A stretch of 64,000 bases of DNA from Helianthus annuus (lineage: Eukaryota; Streptophyta; Magnoliopsida; Asterales; Asteraceae). Both the position numbers and the translations under genes were made by a program. Where the stretch lies: assembly GCF_002127325.2 (NCBI RefSeq), contig NC_035449.2, positions 79,088,693 through 79,152,692 of the forward strand, read 5' to 3'. The notes under the pieces were generated by a model, which had not been told where the DNA came from, did not search any database, and saw nothing but the letters and a program-made list of their open reading frames with translations. Below, one piece after another: positions 35,214-47,884 of the stretch (positions are counted from its first letter, which is position 1; every line of letters starts with the position of its first letter).

Positions 35214-38200
35214 TGTGACACCTGTGTCACTTCAACCATAAAACAAATACCAAACCAATGAAATATTGTATTTCATACTTAGGATTTGTATAAATATGTG
35301 TATCGTTTGCACATATCAATTCTTGATCGATTTCGAGCTCTAAATCGCTTTCTGGAAGGTTATACGCGAACTGATGCGTAAATTTAACCAGTTTAATGCA
35401 ACAAACACTCCGGAACAGTGACATAGGCTTAACATACCTTAAATAACCTTTACATAACTTAGAAATAAGTTTTGGAAGGTTTGGTGTGGCGAAATCAAGT
35501 TTATTCGCTTATAGGGACTAATTTCGACAAACTGCGAAAGTATGCCGATTCGTACTGTAACGAACATTCCGAAACATGATCATAAGTTAAACATATCCTA
35601 AATATCCTTTACATAGCTTAGAAATAGGCTTTAAGGTGTTCGGTATGCTAAAATAAACTTTTTGGTCATTCAGGGACTAAAAGCGTTAAAAAGTGCACAA
35701 GTTTGCATTTTCACGCATATCTCACATTCTGAATACATCCAGACATCCAAAAATTTATGTAATCATTAAAATATTATGTTTTAGTGATTGGCATGATAAA
35801 ATTCCATTCGTCGTAATTAACCGAACAACGCGACCGTACGACCAAACGAACTGACATCCGAGATGTTTTTGAGCATATTTTAAGCTCCCTATAATTTAAC
35901 TACGTTTTAGAGCTTTGAAATGGGGTTAACGGGGCTTAAACGTGTCAAAAATGCATCAAAAACCAAGTTTTGGACCTGCAGGGGCTAAAATTGACAATCT
36001 GCCAAAGTTTGCTAGGCCTGGAGCGTAAGCCTTGATTAATTCTTACGCAGCCGGCGAGAGCCCATCAAACAGAAACTTCATTTTCAGCATTCCGGTCAAA
36101 ATGCGTATTCATGCGTATTTTGTAACCAAACTATTCTTGGGTATCAAAACCGTTTGTTTTGATATCAAACATGTTTTCTAACTTCGTTAAACATGTTTTA
36201 ACATGTTTAGCTCGTCACTTTAGGTTTAGTGCTTATGTAGAGTCGTAAGTCAAGCTGTCTAAACAACCGCTTAGACTTTCGAACTAGACCCGTTTGGTCG
36301 ATCATTAGGATCCGACCAAACATGTTTAGTGACCATAGTTGTATAGGGAATAACCTTCCGAGGTTATACCTTATGGTCACTTCGTTTAAGTAGTTGTATG
36401 ATAGGTAGTTTATATGCCTTAGGAAAATGACCAAAATGCCCTTTTATGCATAATTGATATTTAAGCATATGTAACCCAAACTTTTGTCACTTAACTGATT
36501 ATGCAACATAATTAAAGATGTTTAGGCATATAATACTTGTTAAAGGACTAGTTAGGCGTTCCGAACGCGTTTTACGCGAACGACGCGTTAAAATAGTGTA
36601 AGCTACCTAAACGGGTCGTAATGGGTCGTAAGTACTTAGGTTAGGTTTCAATTTAGCATGTAGGCTTTGTTAAACCATATTACATGAGTTCCCATACTCA
36701 TTTGGTTTACGAAACCTCATTCTATCCGTTCTTCCGATTTAGGTCCGGTTTATTTACATAGTTACCTATATTAGGTGCTGTTTGATTCCGTGCTCCCTCT
36801 AGCTTTGCTTGGTTGTTACTCAAGACTTCTAAGCATTTTCAAGTGAGTACATAGTCCCCTTTTTTACTGTTTTCAATGTTTTGGGGTGAAACATGTGTAC
36901 CTATTTGTTATGTTCTTGTTTTCAAAAGTATAATTGATTATACATATTAGTACTTATCTTTTTACAAACTGAATGATTATTTATGGTTTAAACTCTAATT
37001 TTTCCAAAGATTATAAAATTAAATTGTTGGATAGTACTTATTTTATATTCACCAGACCGGTTGGTAGTATGATATAGCGCTATAGGATTTGACCCCCCAT
37101 TCCTGTTGTCATGGAATGTCAGAAACCAATATTTATCCAAATAGGGATTGTCTTCGTGTATTTCTATAGTCTCCAAGGTGTATTTTGATGCACTAGGTTT
37201 GGTTGAATTTTTAAATCACATTTTTATGGTATATTTTATTATACTCCCAAAAGTATAGTTTGATATACTCTCATGTGTGATATTGTACAAAACCAACATA
37301 TATTTTATTAATTAATAAAACATAGTTTGATATGTTATTTATAAAACCAAAACATAGTTGAATATGTTATTTATAAAACCAAAGCATAGTTTAATATGTT
37401 ATTTATAAAACCAAAACATAGTTTAATATGTTATTTATAAAACCAAAGCATAGTTTAATATGTTATTTATAAAACCAAAACATAGTTTAATATGTTATAT
37501 ATAAGACCAAAGCATATTTTAATATGTTATTAATAAAACCAAAGTATACTTTTGATATACTACTGAAAATTATTATTTTGACGACTAAAGTATATTTAAT
37601 ATACTATTTGTTTAACGATTTTGGAACTGAAATATATTTTAATATATTACTTATTCGACTTTCTTAAAACCAAAGTATATTTTTATATATGTACTGCAAA
37701 CCTTTTTATCAAAATATTGTTTTATAAAAAAAAATTTATACAAACTCATTTTAACTAGTTATTTATTTACCTATATTTTATTCTGTTTTATTATCTGATT
37801 TCTTATAAATTTTAGTATGATTTATAAAAGAAAATATTTTTAGGTTCATGACTATTTTTGATTAAATATTTTTCTAAAACTTATAAGTCACGAATCCTAT
37901 TATAATAAAACCTAAGTATCTCACAGACATTTTTATGCTGACGTACCTATTTTTACACATGTTTCAGGTGCTGTTATGTGATGATTGTTGATGCATGCTA
38001 TACATAGGATGGACTCGTGCCTTAGCGACTTTCAAACTAGAGAGATAATATTTGTATTTATCTAATTTGTAATAAAATAATAAGTTCAGTAATTCAATAA
38101 AACGAAATTATTTAATCCATGGTTGTGAAACAATGATTCTGTTACAACACTCCCCGATGTTTCCGCCACGATTTGTTGTTTTACGTGGTCAGGTGTGACA
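35214..38200 (+). repeat. Gypsy 4 3' LTR (2987 bp)
   Basis: Collinear with the 5' LTR but lacking about 478 bp. The break lies at a GGTCA present at both deletion ends (CTGGTCATATTT and TCGGTCAAAATG in the 5' copy). It has about 37 bp near 35676 that the 5' LTR lacks. The splice-donor-like site is CAA|GTGAGT here. Without the deleted block it has no TATA box. Confidence 0.9.
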
Positions 38201-38205
38201 GTTAT

Positions 38206-38950
38206 ACTCTAGACTCTCTTAAACTAGGCTAAACTACTAACCGACAAGTGAACCCATCGACTCTAGTAAAGCTAAGCAAGACCGGAAGTCGAACCCACGA
38301 GACTATTTTGATTATGTAAACTAGACTCTCTAGACCTATTGACTTACACGACTAATTTTTCTTATATTTTGAGGGGGGTTTTCTAAAATCCTAAAACTGC
38401 AATTAAATTAGATACTAACTAAACGAACGAATTAATACGCGAATTAGACTTTTGGGTTTTACTCAGCTGATACCTAGACTGGAATCCTACAAAACTTGGA
38501 TTGGCTTTCAATTGGCTTGACTATATTATGGAACCCGGATCTTGGAATATTAAACTTACCGGGTAACCAAACAGGACCCTCGACCCTTCTCAAGGAGACA
38601 CCTATGGAGACCTAGCAAGCTGTTCTACTACCGGTTATTATAGAATTCCTTATGGATTTCCAATTATGTTAATAAAGTACCTTAATTTGACAATTATCCC
38701 CACGGTGCAATAAACTAAGGTAACCATAGTAATTTGGTTTGACTCGATTAGCAAGAATTGTGAGGTTAACTAAATTGGTCTTTTTACAAAGATCCAAACT
38801 TTAGCGATCTAACAATCTAGACAAACCGACAATCTCTCACCTTACGGATTTTAAGATTAGTTAACCACATATACTTGATTCACGAAATTAAGTCCTATGG
38901 TGTACTGGCCAATTAACCATAAAGAGCGTAAACACGAAGGAATATAATCT
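38206..38950. other. Unassigned DNA left of copia B
   Basis: No ORF or known repeat. A 37-bp phrase (AACACAAACCTATTATATGA...) starts near 38952 and is repeated near 39060. Confidence 0.4.
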
Positions 38951-39621
38951 AACACAAACCTATTATATGAAAAACATTCATCAAGATACGTGTGAAGACA
39001 ATAAACGTGAAATCAAACAAATCTAAATAGCCATACACCTCAATATTACCAAGTTTGTTAACACAAACCTATTATATGAAAAACATTCATCAATTTGTTC
39101 GTACAAAATGTCAAGTGTGTGAAGTGATAAATAGAACAGTACATGCACTGTTCTATTTATAGTATAATGCAAACCACTATGGAATCTATGCTGACGTCAC
39201 CTAGACAATTACATCTAACAACTATAACAACCTCTAACATCTGCTATAACTAAACACTGTTACATTGAAAACACTGTTATCTATCCTCTGTTGATTCAAC
39301 GTCTGATGAGCCTTATCCTCTATTGAGCCTCAGCAGACCTTCTTCATCAGACTTTGTCTTCTATAATCAAAGGGTGATCAGACCTTTGCTTCCACCAGAC
39401 TTTAGTCTTCATCAGCGGTTTACTTGGGCAGACCTTGTGAATCAGCAGACTTTTGTTCTTTGCCAGATGTTAGCTTCTAGCAGACCTTTGGTATCAGCAG
39501 TTGTTTGATGCCTTTGACATTGGGAGGAGAATGTCTTCAAGCACTATTATGAAGGATTAGTCGATTGTAGATTATGTTGGCTTTCAATCATCTCCTTAAG
39601 TTGGGATCCATATGAGCCAAC
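38951..39621 (-). repeat. Copia B 3' LTR (remnant)
   Basis: Read on the minus strand, AGGGGGAGAT (polypurine tract) at about 39631-39622 is followed by TGTTGGCTCATATGG, a copia LTR start. A TATA box (TATAAATAG, minus 39161-39153) lies inside, within a perfect 14-bp inverted repeat. Left boundary not determined. Confidence 0.6.
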
Positions 39622-39658
39622 AATCTCCCCCTAGAACAGATGATGCCAAAACCCTTCT

Positions 39659-40328
39659 TTATTCTTGATCTTTATTTCTCATCAACATCTCCCGGATTTG
39701 CCCTTTTAATTGTAATTCAAAGTCCAAGGAGATCATGTCTTCTTCATCACCCCTTTCAAGTTGAAGGTTCAAAAGATCTAGGATATCACATGCATTCAGA
39801 CCATATGCATCCTCCATTTTAAGCTTTTCAACATTACCATTTGAGCTGATCAAATCAATACGTGGGTGTCTGAGGATGACTTCCACTTTAGTATTTTTGG
39901 ATCAGATGGTTTTCTTGGGACAAGACTTATTAATGATGAGTTTGGTGAATGTGGCCTTCTGATTAACTTTGTAAGTGTTTCTTTGAGTTTAGCAGCAAGT
40001 AAGTCAGCAGCATGATCAGTTTGATAATCAAGCTGACACTTTATTGCCTCTTTTCTGTATTCTTCAAACCTCTGCTCATCTTCCTCATCAGTTTGCTTTT
40101 ACCTTTTTAATTGTTTTAAGGCATTTGCAGATAAAGTAGATGCTGAAAGAAGCTTTTTGGAGGTAAGGGTCTGTTGAGGCATGCCAACAGTGGTTGTAGG
40201 ATAGACTGGCTTTTGAGGAACATTGGGATCTTTGGCTCTAAGCTATTCCAGCTTTTTGTAGGTCTCAACTATATTGAGTTTAGACCATCTGGCAATTGAT
40301 CTAGCTGAACCATAATCAGCAGCCACAA
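39659..40328 (-). pseudogene. Copia B 3' coding remnant, part 1
   Basis: The minus strand gives coding-like sequence in pieces. AADYGSARSIARWSKLN is followed after a stop by LRAKDPNVPQKPVYPTTTVG, then MPQQTLTSKKLLSASTLSAN, then a 75-codon ORF (39886-39659) with NACDILDLLNLQLERGDEED. It lies just upstream of the copia polypurine tract, so it is probably the C-terminal extension downstream of RNase H that some copia elements carry. At least two stops interrupt it. Product unknown. Confidence 0.45.
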
Positions 40329-42830
40329 TGTGACAACTCGAGTTTCCAAGATTCCATTTTCACATTTATTACATGTTCATTGTTTGTTTAGTGGTTTATT
40401 TGCACGATTGGTTTGCTATGAAATTGTTTACGTTTTGGTACAGTAAAGGGTTTTATGTTTGTGCATGGTTATGTGTTAAGTGTTGTCAAATGTATGAACT
40501 TGGTGGTGAAATTGTGAAATTGTTTGAGATGGTGTACTATTGTAAAATATGATACTTAGGGATGTATGGAGTAATAGTGAAACTTAAATTGTTCTTAACC
40601 CTAATCCCTTTTTCACTAATCATCACAAAAGAAACAAAACACGTACTGTCACTTCTCTGATCTTCTCTGGCATTCATCATCATCATCATTGGCACAAGTT
40701 CCTAATCACTTTTGATTTCCTCTCTTTAACTAGAATCAATTCAAGGTAATTGTTTATTGATTATTTGGTTGTTATCAATTCTTGATTCTTGTAATTCTTG
40801 TAAACCCTAGTCTCCATATGATGGCTCTGTGTTTTGATTGATGCTGATTATTGTGATATGATGATGATTAGTCGTATAATCGATTGTCTGATGATTAAGA
40901 TGCATGATGTAATAGAACGCTTGATTGTTGATTTGATTTCTGCTACGCAAGTGTATGAATTAGGGTTCCTATTTCGTAAGAACGTAACTGTTACGCTGCG
41001 TATTTTATGTTTATGTGCGTAACTAGGGTTTTGGTGTCAACATGCATTATGTCCGACCTTTTAATGACATTAGGGATCCGAATTTTATATATATGAATAA
41101 TAGGAGTCCGAACTTTATATATGAGGATGTTGTCCGAATTTGTTTAAGTAACATGATCCTTTTATAATAAAACAAAGGTCCGAGTTTTAAAGGAAGTAAA
41201 TGGTCCGAGCTTTGTATCATGCTTGTTATGTCCGAGCTTTGGGCTTGAAGCCCTAGTCCGACTTTTAAACCCTAGAAGGGGGTACGACTTTTGTTTGGAC
41301 TCAAGGGGAGTCCGAGTTTTGTTTAAGGGGAGGGTGATCCGACTTTGTGACCCTTAATCACTTGGTCCGAGTTTCAAACCCCTACCCTCCTGTCCGACCT
41401 TGTGAAGCCCCCACCCCCATGTCCGAATTTTGAAAGGGAAACCCCCATGTTCTCTTGTCCGAGTTTTAGGCCAAAAGCATAAGGCTTTGTCCGAGTTTCA
41501 TGTTAAATAAGACAGTAGATGGTTAATTGTCATTATATGGGCCGCACCCATCTGTTGGTGGGCCGAAACTTAGGGGTTTATTATAACCTCATTTGGTAAA
41601 CTAGCATTAATGCTAAGGTGGACTTGTAAATCGTATTTGGACTTCAGAATAGATTGGGTTGTTATGTTTGGGCCGGGTAAAATGGGTGAGTAACATTTGG
41701 GCTACATGTTGACAGATTTGGGTCCTATTCTCTTGTGATGATCAAACTAGTTACATATGATAAAATAACACATGCGTGTACGGCTCTAACTTGCAATGTG
41801 AACGTGTGACGGTATGGATACTTGCTACAACTTGTGTGATAGTACGAACTATGCTTGTTATGACATACGTGATGTTTATCTGTTAGTTGTTTATTGCTTG
41901 AGCAATATGTGTGTGACTGGATACGTGAATTATGAATTCATGAAACTGACCGCCTCTTGTAACCACAATAGGGTTTGATAGATCATTGTGAGGACGTAAG
42001 TTAGCATACCGAGCAAACCAAGGTGAGTTCACACAGCCAAGGCATGGGTTTCCCAGGGTGGGAATGGGTTTGGATTATTTACTTGTACTTATCTAGCTTA
42101 TGGAACCTAGTTATATGGTCCTCGGGTGAGGAAGGGTTATTGATAAGATACGACTAGACTAGTGATACTTATAGAACTGATCTTCGCACACACGCCGGGG
42201 TTGGCTGCGATAATATGACTGATCTTCGCACACACGCCAGGGTTGGCTGCGATATTATGACTAATCTTCGCACACATGCCTAGGAAGGCTGCGAACTATA
42301 CACTAAACTTCGCACATGTGACGGGTGGCCGCGATACAAATATACCTAGTCTAGAATACTTGGAAACTTTCCCTAATCTTCGCATACATGCCTAGAGGGC
42401 CGCGATACGAACTAATACGATACACGACTTAATGAACGAACACAAGGCTTACTATTCTATTACAATTACTGAACTATAAACTGTGAACTCTCTCAACTAG
42501 TTGTTGACTCTCTGCTGCATGCCTTGCAGGACCTTAGGTACGTATGGAGCTTGCACAGGGAGGAGCAGGTCGTTGTGGAGCATGGATCGTGGATGCCATG
42601 TTAAAACATTTAAACATTTGAACTTCTGTTATACATTGGGTTTTCATACTTATGCTTCCACTACACTTTGAAACTATAATTATGTTTTGAACACCTATCG
42701 TATTGAATGATTGGTTTGCATTTATTTTACTTGATATTAATTACATGTTTAATATGATTGGTGGCTTGATCCTGGTTATGTCACGCCTCCAAGCGGTGGT
42801 ACTCCGCGTGTGGATTTTGGGGGTGTGACA
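40329..42830 (+). repeat. Gypsy 2 5' LTR
   Basis: TGTGACAACTCGAG...GGGGGTGTGACA. Holds about 20 copies of GTCCGA-(A/G)TTTT-like motifs at 41050-41500, and imperfect tandem repeats of CTTCGCACACACGCC...GGCTGCGAT at 42180-42400. The conserved GAGCAAACCAAGGTGAGTTC lies at 42011-42030 and CTTGCAGGACCTTAGGTAC near 42523-42541. Confidence 0.92.
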
Positions 42831-42833
42831 GAT

Positions 42834-42846
42834 TGGTATCAGAGCC
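42834..42846 (+). promoter_or_regulatory. Gypsy 2 primer binding site
   Basis: TGGTATCAGAGCC three bases after the LTR. It is followed by nested inverted repeats GGTTATAG/CTATAACC (42850-42857, 42902-42909) and TGGTTTTAATA/TATTAAAACCA (42864-42874, 42889-42899). Confidence 0.95.
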
Positions 42847-43152
42847 ATTGGTTATAGAGAACTTGGTTTTAATATGGGAAAACGATTTTATTAAAACCAG
42901 ACTATAACCAGAACAGTGCTCTCAACGATCCACAACGTCGCTTCGCTCCATGTGCAAGACTCAACATCCTAGGTAATAAGGTTTATGTTTATTACCTGCT
43001 TGCTAGAAATATATAGAACTTTGCTCGTGGTATGCTTAGATTACATTACTTGCTATTCGTTATTACATGAGAACACCTATGTGCTTACACTCTTCTGTCA
43101 TCGCACTACTCGCGAACCATTCTCACTTACACTACTTTTACTATGAAGAACA

Positions 43153-46100
43153 ATGGCTGGACGCATTAACATGACTCAAGCCCAGTTGACGGCTCTTATC
43201 AATGAACAAGTTGCTGTGGCACTTGCAGCTGCAAACGCAGGAGGTATACCCTGCAGTCGTAACTCATTCTAGGATCTTTAGATCCTACGTTCCTAAACCA
43301 ACTCTTATGTTTAACCTCATTCTGTTCTTACACATTAGGTCAACACGTTCAGCAACCTGTATGTACTTTCAAAACTTCATGGACTGTCGTCCAAGCACAT
43401 TCAGTGGCACCGAGGGGGCAGTGGGACTCCTCCATTGGTTCGAGAAGCTAGAGTTGGTATTCGAGATGTGTGAATGCCCTGAGGCTCGCAGGGTCAAGTA
43501 CGCCACTGGTACTTTGGAAGGAATCGCGTTAACTTGGTGGAACGCGCAAGTACAGATCCTAGGGTTGGCAGCTGCTAACGCCACCCCTTGGAATGATTTC
43601 AAGGAACTGATTAAACGTGAATACTGCACACGGGAAGACATCCACAAGTTGGAAGACGAGTTTTACCATTTGAAAATGACTGGGTCAGAAATTGAAGCTT
43701 ATACCAAAAGGTCAAACGAGCTGGCCGTGTTGTGGCCAACGATGGTGGACCCTCCAATCAAACGCATCGAGTTGTATCTCAAGGGGTTAGCGCCAGAAAT
43801 CCAGAGCCATGTGACATCGGCTAATCTTGACAACATCCAAGCTATTCAGCTCCTTGCTCATCATATTACGGATCAGGCAGTGGAACAGAACAAGCTGCCA
43901 AAACGCATCAGTGCTACCACTACTGCTGTTACTACTTCTGCTATTCCCAGTGACAACAAAAGAAAATGGGATGGGGATTCCAGCAAGGGATCAGCTTCAG
44001 GTCAGTCACAGGTTCAGCAGCGAAAGACTGACAGTTATCAGAGTCCCAGTCAGCACTCTTCAGGCAATCAGGGGCAGGGTGGATATCGGGGAATTCACCC
44101 ACTATGTAATAGGTGCAATAGACACCACAGCGGACGGTGTCGCAAGGAACGTTGTCAGAGATGTCTCAATATAGGGCATGAAGCTAAAGACTGCAGGAGT
44201 TCGCGACCTGCAAATCAGAATCAGCAACACCCACCACCAGCTCTACAGAACCCACAGCAGCAGCAACATCGGGGCAACAGGGGATGTTTTCAGTGTGGGG
44301 CTGAAGGTCATTTCAAGCGTGATTGCCCCCAGTTAAACCAAAACCAGAATCGCAACAATAACAACAACCACCAGGGCAATGGGAACAACAACAACGGGGG
44401 AAACAACAACAATAACGGCAATGAAGCTAGGGGTCGTGCCTTTGTGCTGGGTCGAGGTGACGCAAGGAACAATCCTAACGTGGTCATGGGTAAGTTTCTT
44501 CTCGACGACTTTTATGTTACTGTATTGTTTGATTCGGGTGCGGATACAAGCTATGTGTCTTTGAAAGTTAGCCAAATGTTAAAACATGCACCAATTCCCC
44601 TAAACACCAAACATGTCGTAGAGCTAGCTAACGGTAAAAGTCTAGAAGAAACACACATAGTTCAGGGTTGTAATCTTATCCTCGCTGGTCAGACTTTCTC
44701 CATCGACCTCATTCCTATAGTTCTGGGTAGTTTCGACATCGTCGTCGGCATGGATTGGTTATCCAAGCAGCAAGCAGAGATCCTATGTAAGGAGAAGATC
44801 ATTCGTATTCCTCGTTCGGGTAAGGAACCTCTCGAAGTTCAAGGCGACAAGAGTGGTGCAGTGGTTGGCATCATCTCTTTCCTGAAGGCTCAGAAATGTT
44901 TACGAAAGGGTCATACTGCCATTTTGGCATTAGTTACTGATGCATCGACGAAAGAGAAAAGAATAGAGGATATTCCAGTTGTACGCGAATTTCCTCAAGT
45001 GTTTCCTGAAGATTTACCTGGTCTACCGCCTCATCGCCAGGTCGAGTTTCAAGTCGAGCTAGCTCCAGGAGCAGCACCTATAGCTCGCGCACCGTATCGT
45101 TTAGCTCCAACTGAACTGGAAGAACTGTCTAAGCAACTACAAGAGCTCTTGGATAAGGGCTTCATTCGTCCAAGCTCTTCGCCTTGGGGAGCTCCAGTAC
45201 TTTTTGTGAAAAAGAAGGATGGCACTTTTAGGATGTGCATCGACTACCGCGAACTGAACAAGGTCACAGTGAAGAACCGCTACCCTCTTCCTCGTATTGA
45301 CGACTTATTCGACCAGTTGCAAGGGTCGAGCTACTACTCCAAGATCGATCTAAGGTCCGGTTACCATCAGCTGAGAGTCCGGGATGAGGACGTCTCCAAG
45401 ACAGCATTCAGAACTCGTTACGGTCACTACGAGTTTCTAGTCATGCCATTCGGGCTAACGAATGCGCCTGCCGTCTTCATGGATCTTATGAAAAGGGTGT
45501 GCAAACCCTATCTAGACAAGTTCGTCATTGTCTTCATCGACGACATTCTAATCTACTCCAAGAGTCAGGAGGAACACGAGCAGCACTTACGTCTTATCTT
45601 GGAACTTCTTCAAAAGGAACAACTGTACGCCAAGTTTTCAAAATGTGACTTCTGGCTTCGTGAAGTCCACTTCTTAGGCCATGTGGTGAACAGAGATGGG
45701 ATTCATGTTGATCCATCCAAGGTAGATTCGATCAAGAACTGGCCTGCACCGCGTACACCAACGGAAATACGCCAATTCTTGGGTTTGGCGGGGTACTACA
45801 GACGATTCATCAAAGACTTCTCCAAGATCGCACAGCCACTTACAATGCTGACACAGAAAGGTGTTACCTATCGTTGGGGTAATACACAAGAAACTGCTTT
45901 TCAGTACCTGAAGGACAGACTATGCAGCGCACCTATTCTCTCATTGCCAGAGGGCACGGATGATTTTGTGGTCTATTGTGACGCATCGATACAGGGGCTT
46001 GGGTGTGTATTGATGCAGCGTGATAAAGTTATTGCCTATGCTTCACGACAACTCAAAGTTCATGAACGGAATTACACGACGCACGATTTAGAGCTGGGAG

Positions 46101-47884
46101 CTGTTGTTTTTGCGCTCAAGATATGGCGACACTACATGTACGGTACCAAGTGCACTATTTACACCGATCACAGGAGTCTCGAGCATATCTTCAAGCAGAA
46201 GGAAATGCGTCAACGAAGATGGGTCGAGCTACTTAATGATTACGAATGCGCCATCAAGTACCATCCAGGCAAAGCCAATGTTGTGGCTGACGCTCTCAGT
46301 CGAAAAGACACTCTACCTAGGCGTGTACGTGCCTTGCAGCTCACCATTCAGTATGATCTTCCTGCACAGATACGAAATGCTCAGGTAGAAGCATTGAAAC
46401 AAGAAAACGTCAGGGCTGAAGCCTTACGCGGCTCAAGGCAACGTTTAGAACAAAAGGAAGACGGCGCCTACTATGTAACATGACGTATTTAGGTCCCACT
46501 ATATGGCGGTTTACGAGAGCTTGTGATGGATGAAGCACACAAGTCTCGCTACTCGGTACATCCAGGGTCGGATAAAATGTACCCCGATCTCAAAACAACA
46601 TACTGGTGGCCTGGCATGAAAGCCCACATCGCGACTTACGTTGGCAAGTGTTTGACATGTGCAAAAGTCAAAGTGGAGTATCAGAAACCAGCGGGCCTAC
46701 TTCAGCAACCCAAGATACCGCAATGGAAATGGGAAGAAATTTCCATGTATTTTGTTACAGGCCTACCCAGATCCCAGCGTGGGAATGATACTATATGGGT
46801 GATCGTGGATCGACTCACCAAGTCTGCACACTTCCTAGCTATTAAGGAAACGGATAAGTTCTCCACTCTCGCAGACGTTTATCTTAAAGAAGTTGTTTCG
46901 AGGCACGGGGTGCCCACCTCCATCATTTCGGATCGGGATGCACGATTCACGTCAGAGCTATGGCAAGCGATGCACAAATCTTTTGGCTCACGATTAGACA
47001 TGAGCACAGCATATCATCCTCAGACGGATGGGCAGTCTGAGCGCACGATCCAGACTCTCGAAGACATGCTTCGGGCATGCGTCATCGACTTCGGCAACGG
47101 CTGGGAAAAGCATCTTCCTTTGGTGGAGTTCTCATACAATAACAGTTATCACACCAGCATACAAGCCGCTCCATTCGAGGCATTGTACGGGCGTAAATGC
47201 CGGTCACCTCTCTGTTGGGCAGAGGTGGGGGATAGTCAGATCACGGGTCCAGAGATCGTAGTGGACGCCACGGAAAATATTGCGCAGATATGGCAACGCA
47301 TGGCGGCAGCTCGCGACCGTCAGAAAAGCTACGCGGATAAACGTAGGAAACCGTTGGAATTTCAGGTCGGGGACCGGGTTTTACTTAAAGTTTCACCCTG
47401 GAAGGGTGTGGTTCGCTGTGGCAAGCGAGGCAAACTAAATCCGCGGTATGTCGGACCGTTCGAGATCATAGAGAAGATTAGGAAAGTGGCATACAAGCTA
47501 AACCTACCAGCTGAACTCGGTGCAGTTCACAACGTATTCCACGTGTCGAATATGAAGAAGTGTCTGTTAGATGAGACCCTCATAGTTCCTTTTAAGGAAC
47601 TCACTATCGACGAGCGGTTGCAGTTCGTCGAGGAACCAGTTGAAATCACGGACCGGGATGTTAAGGTCCTCAAGAACACTAGAATACCTCTTGTACGAGT
47701 TCGTTGGAACTCCCGTCGTGGCCTAGAGTATACCTGGGAACGAGAAGATCAAATGGAACTCAAGTATCCCCAGTTATTCGAAAATCGTGCAACCACTACT
47801 GAGGCTGAAGCTACTACTACAGAATTTCGGGACGAAATTCCAAATCAACGGGGGGATGATGTGACACCCCAGGAAAATCAGTAA
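43153..47884 (+). pseudogene. Gypsy 2 gag-pol (inactivated)
   Basis: Homologous along its length to the gypsy 1 polyprotein. Exon 1 starts at the ATG at 43153 ([17 protein letters not shown]...), with a likely GT-AG intron at 43244-43338. Exon 2 then carries a one-base deletion relative to gypsy 1 before [10 protein letters not shown], putting gag out of frame with exon 1. Gag core, knuckles ([28 protein letters not shown]), protease [10 protein letters not shown] with FIDDILIYS and RNase H are open to 46480. Two in-frame stops follow, TGA 46481-46483 and TAG 46490-46492, where gypsy 1 has Gly and Trp. The frame reopens through integrase. The first catalytic Asp is Tyr (codon 46748-46750, SMYFVTG); the other Asp and the Glu (ISDRD, QSERT) remain. 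A two-residue gap lies in RNase H near KQKEMRQRR. The C-terminal chromodomain-like end is present. Confidence 0.92.
43244..43338 (+). other. Predicted intron in gypsy 2 gag
   Basis: GTATACCCTG at the donor and ACACATTAG at the acceptor, 95 bp, at the position equivalent to the gypsy 1 intron. Both introns contain the block GGATCTTTAGATCCTAC, so they are homologous. Confidence 0.65.

Larger units (their letters stand above)
29486..38200 (+). mobile_element. Gypsy 4: non-autonomous, large-LTR gypsy derivative
   Basis: 5' LTR 29486-32987, internal 32988-35213, 3' LTR 35214-38200, with 5-bp target duplication gttat (29481-29485, 38201-38205). PBS TGGTATCAGAGCC at 32995-33007. LTRs begin TGTGACACC and end GGTGTGACA. 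The internal region is only 2226 bp, shorter than either LTR, and has no protease, RT or integrase; a broken gag-like zinc knuckle remains near 33700-33760. This fits a LARD-type element that moved with another element's enzymes. The LTRs differ by indels and scattered substitutions, so the insertion is older than gypsy 1 or 5. Confidence 0.9.
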
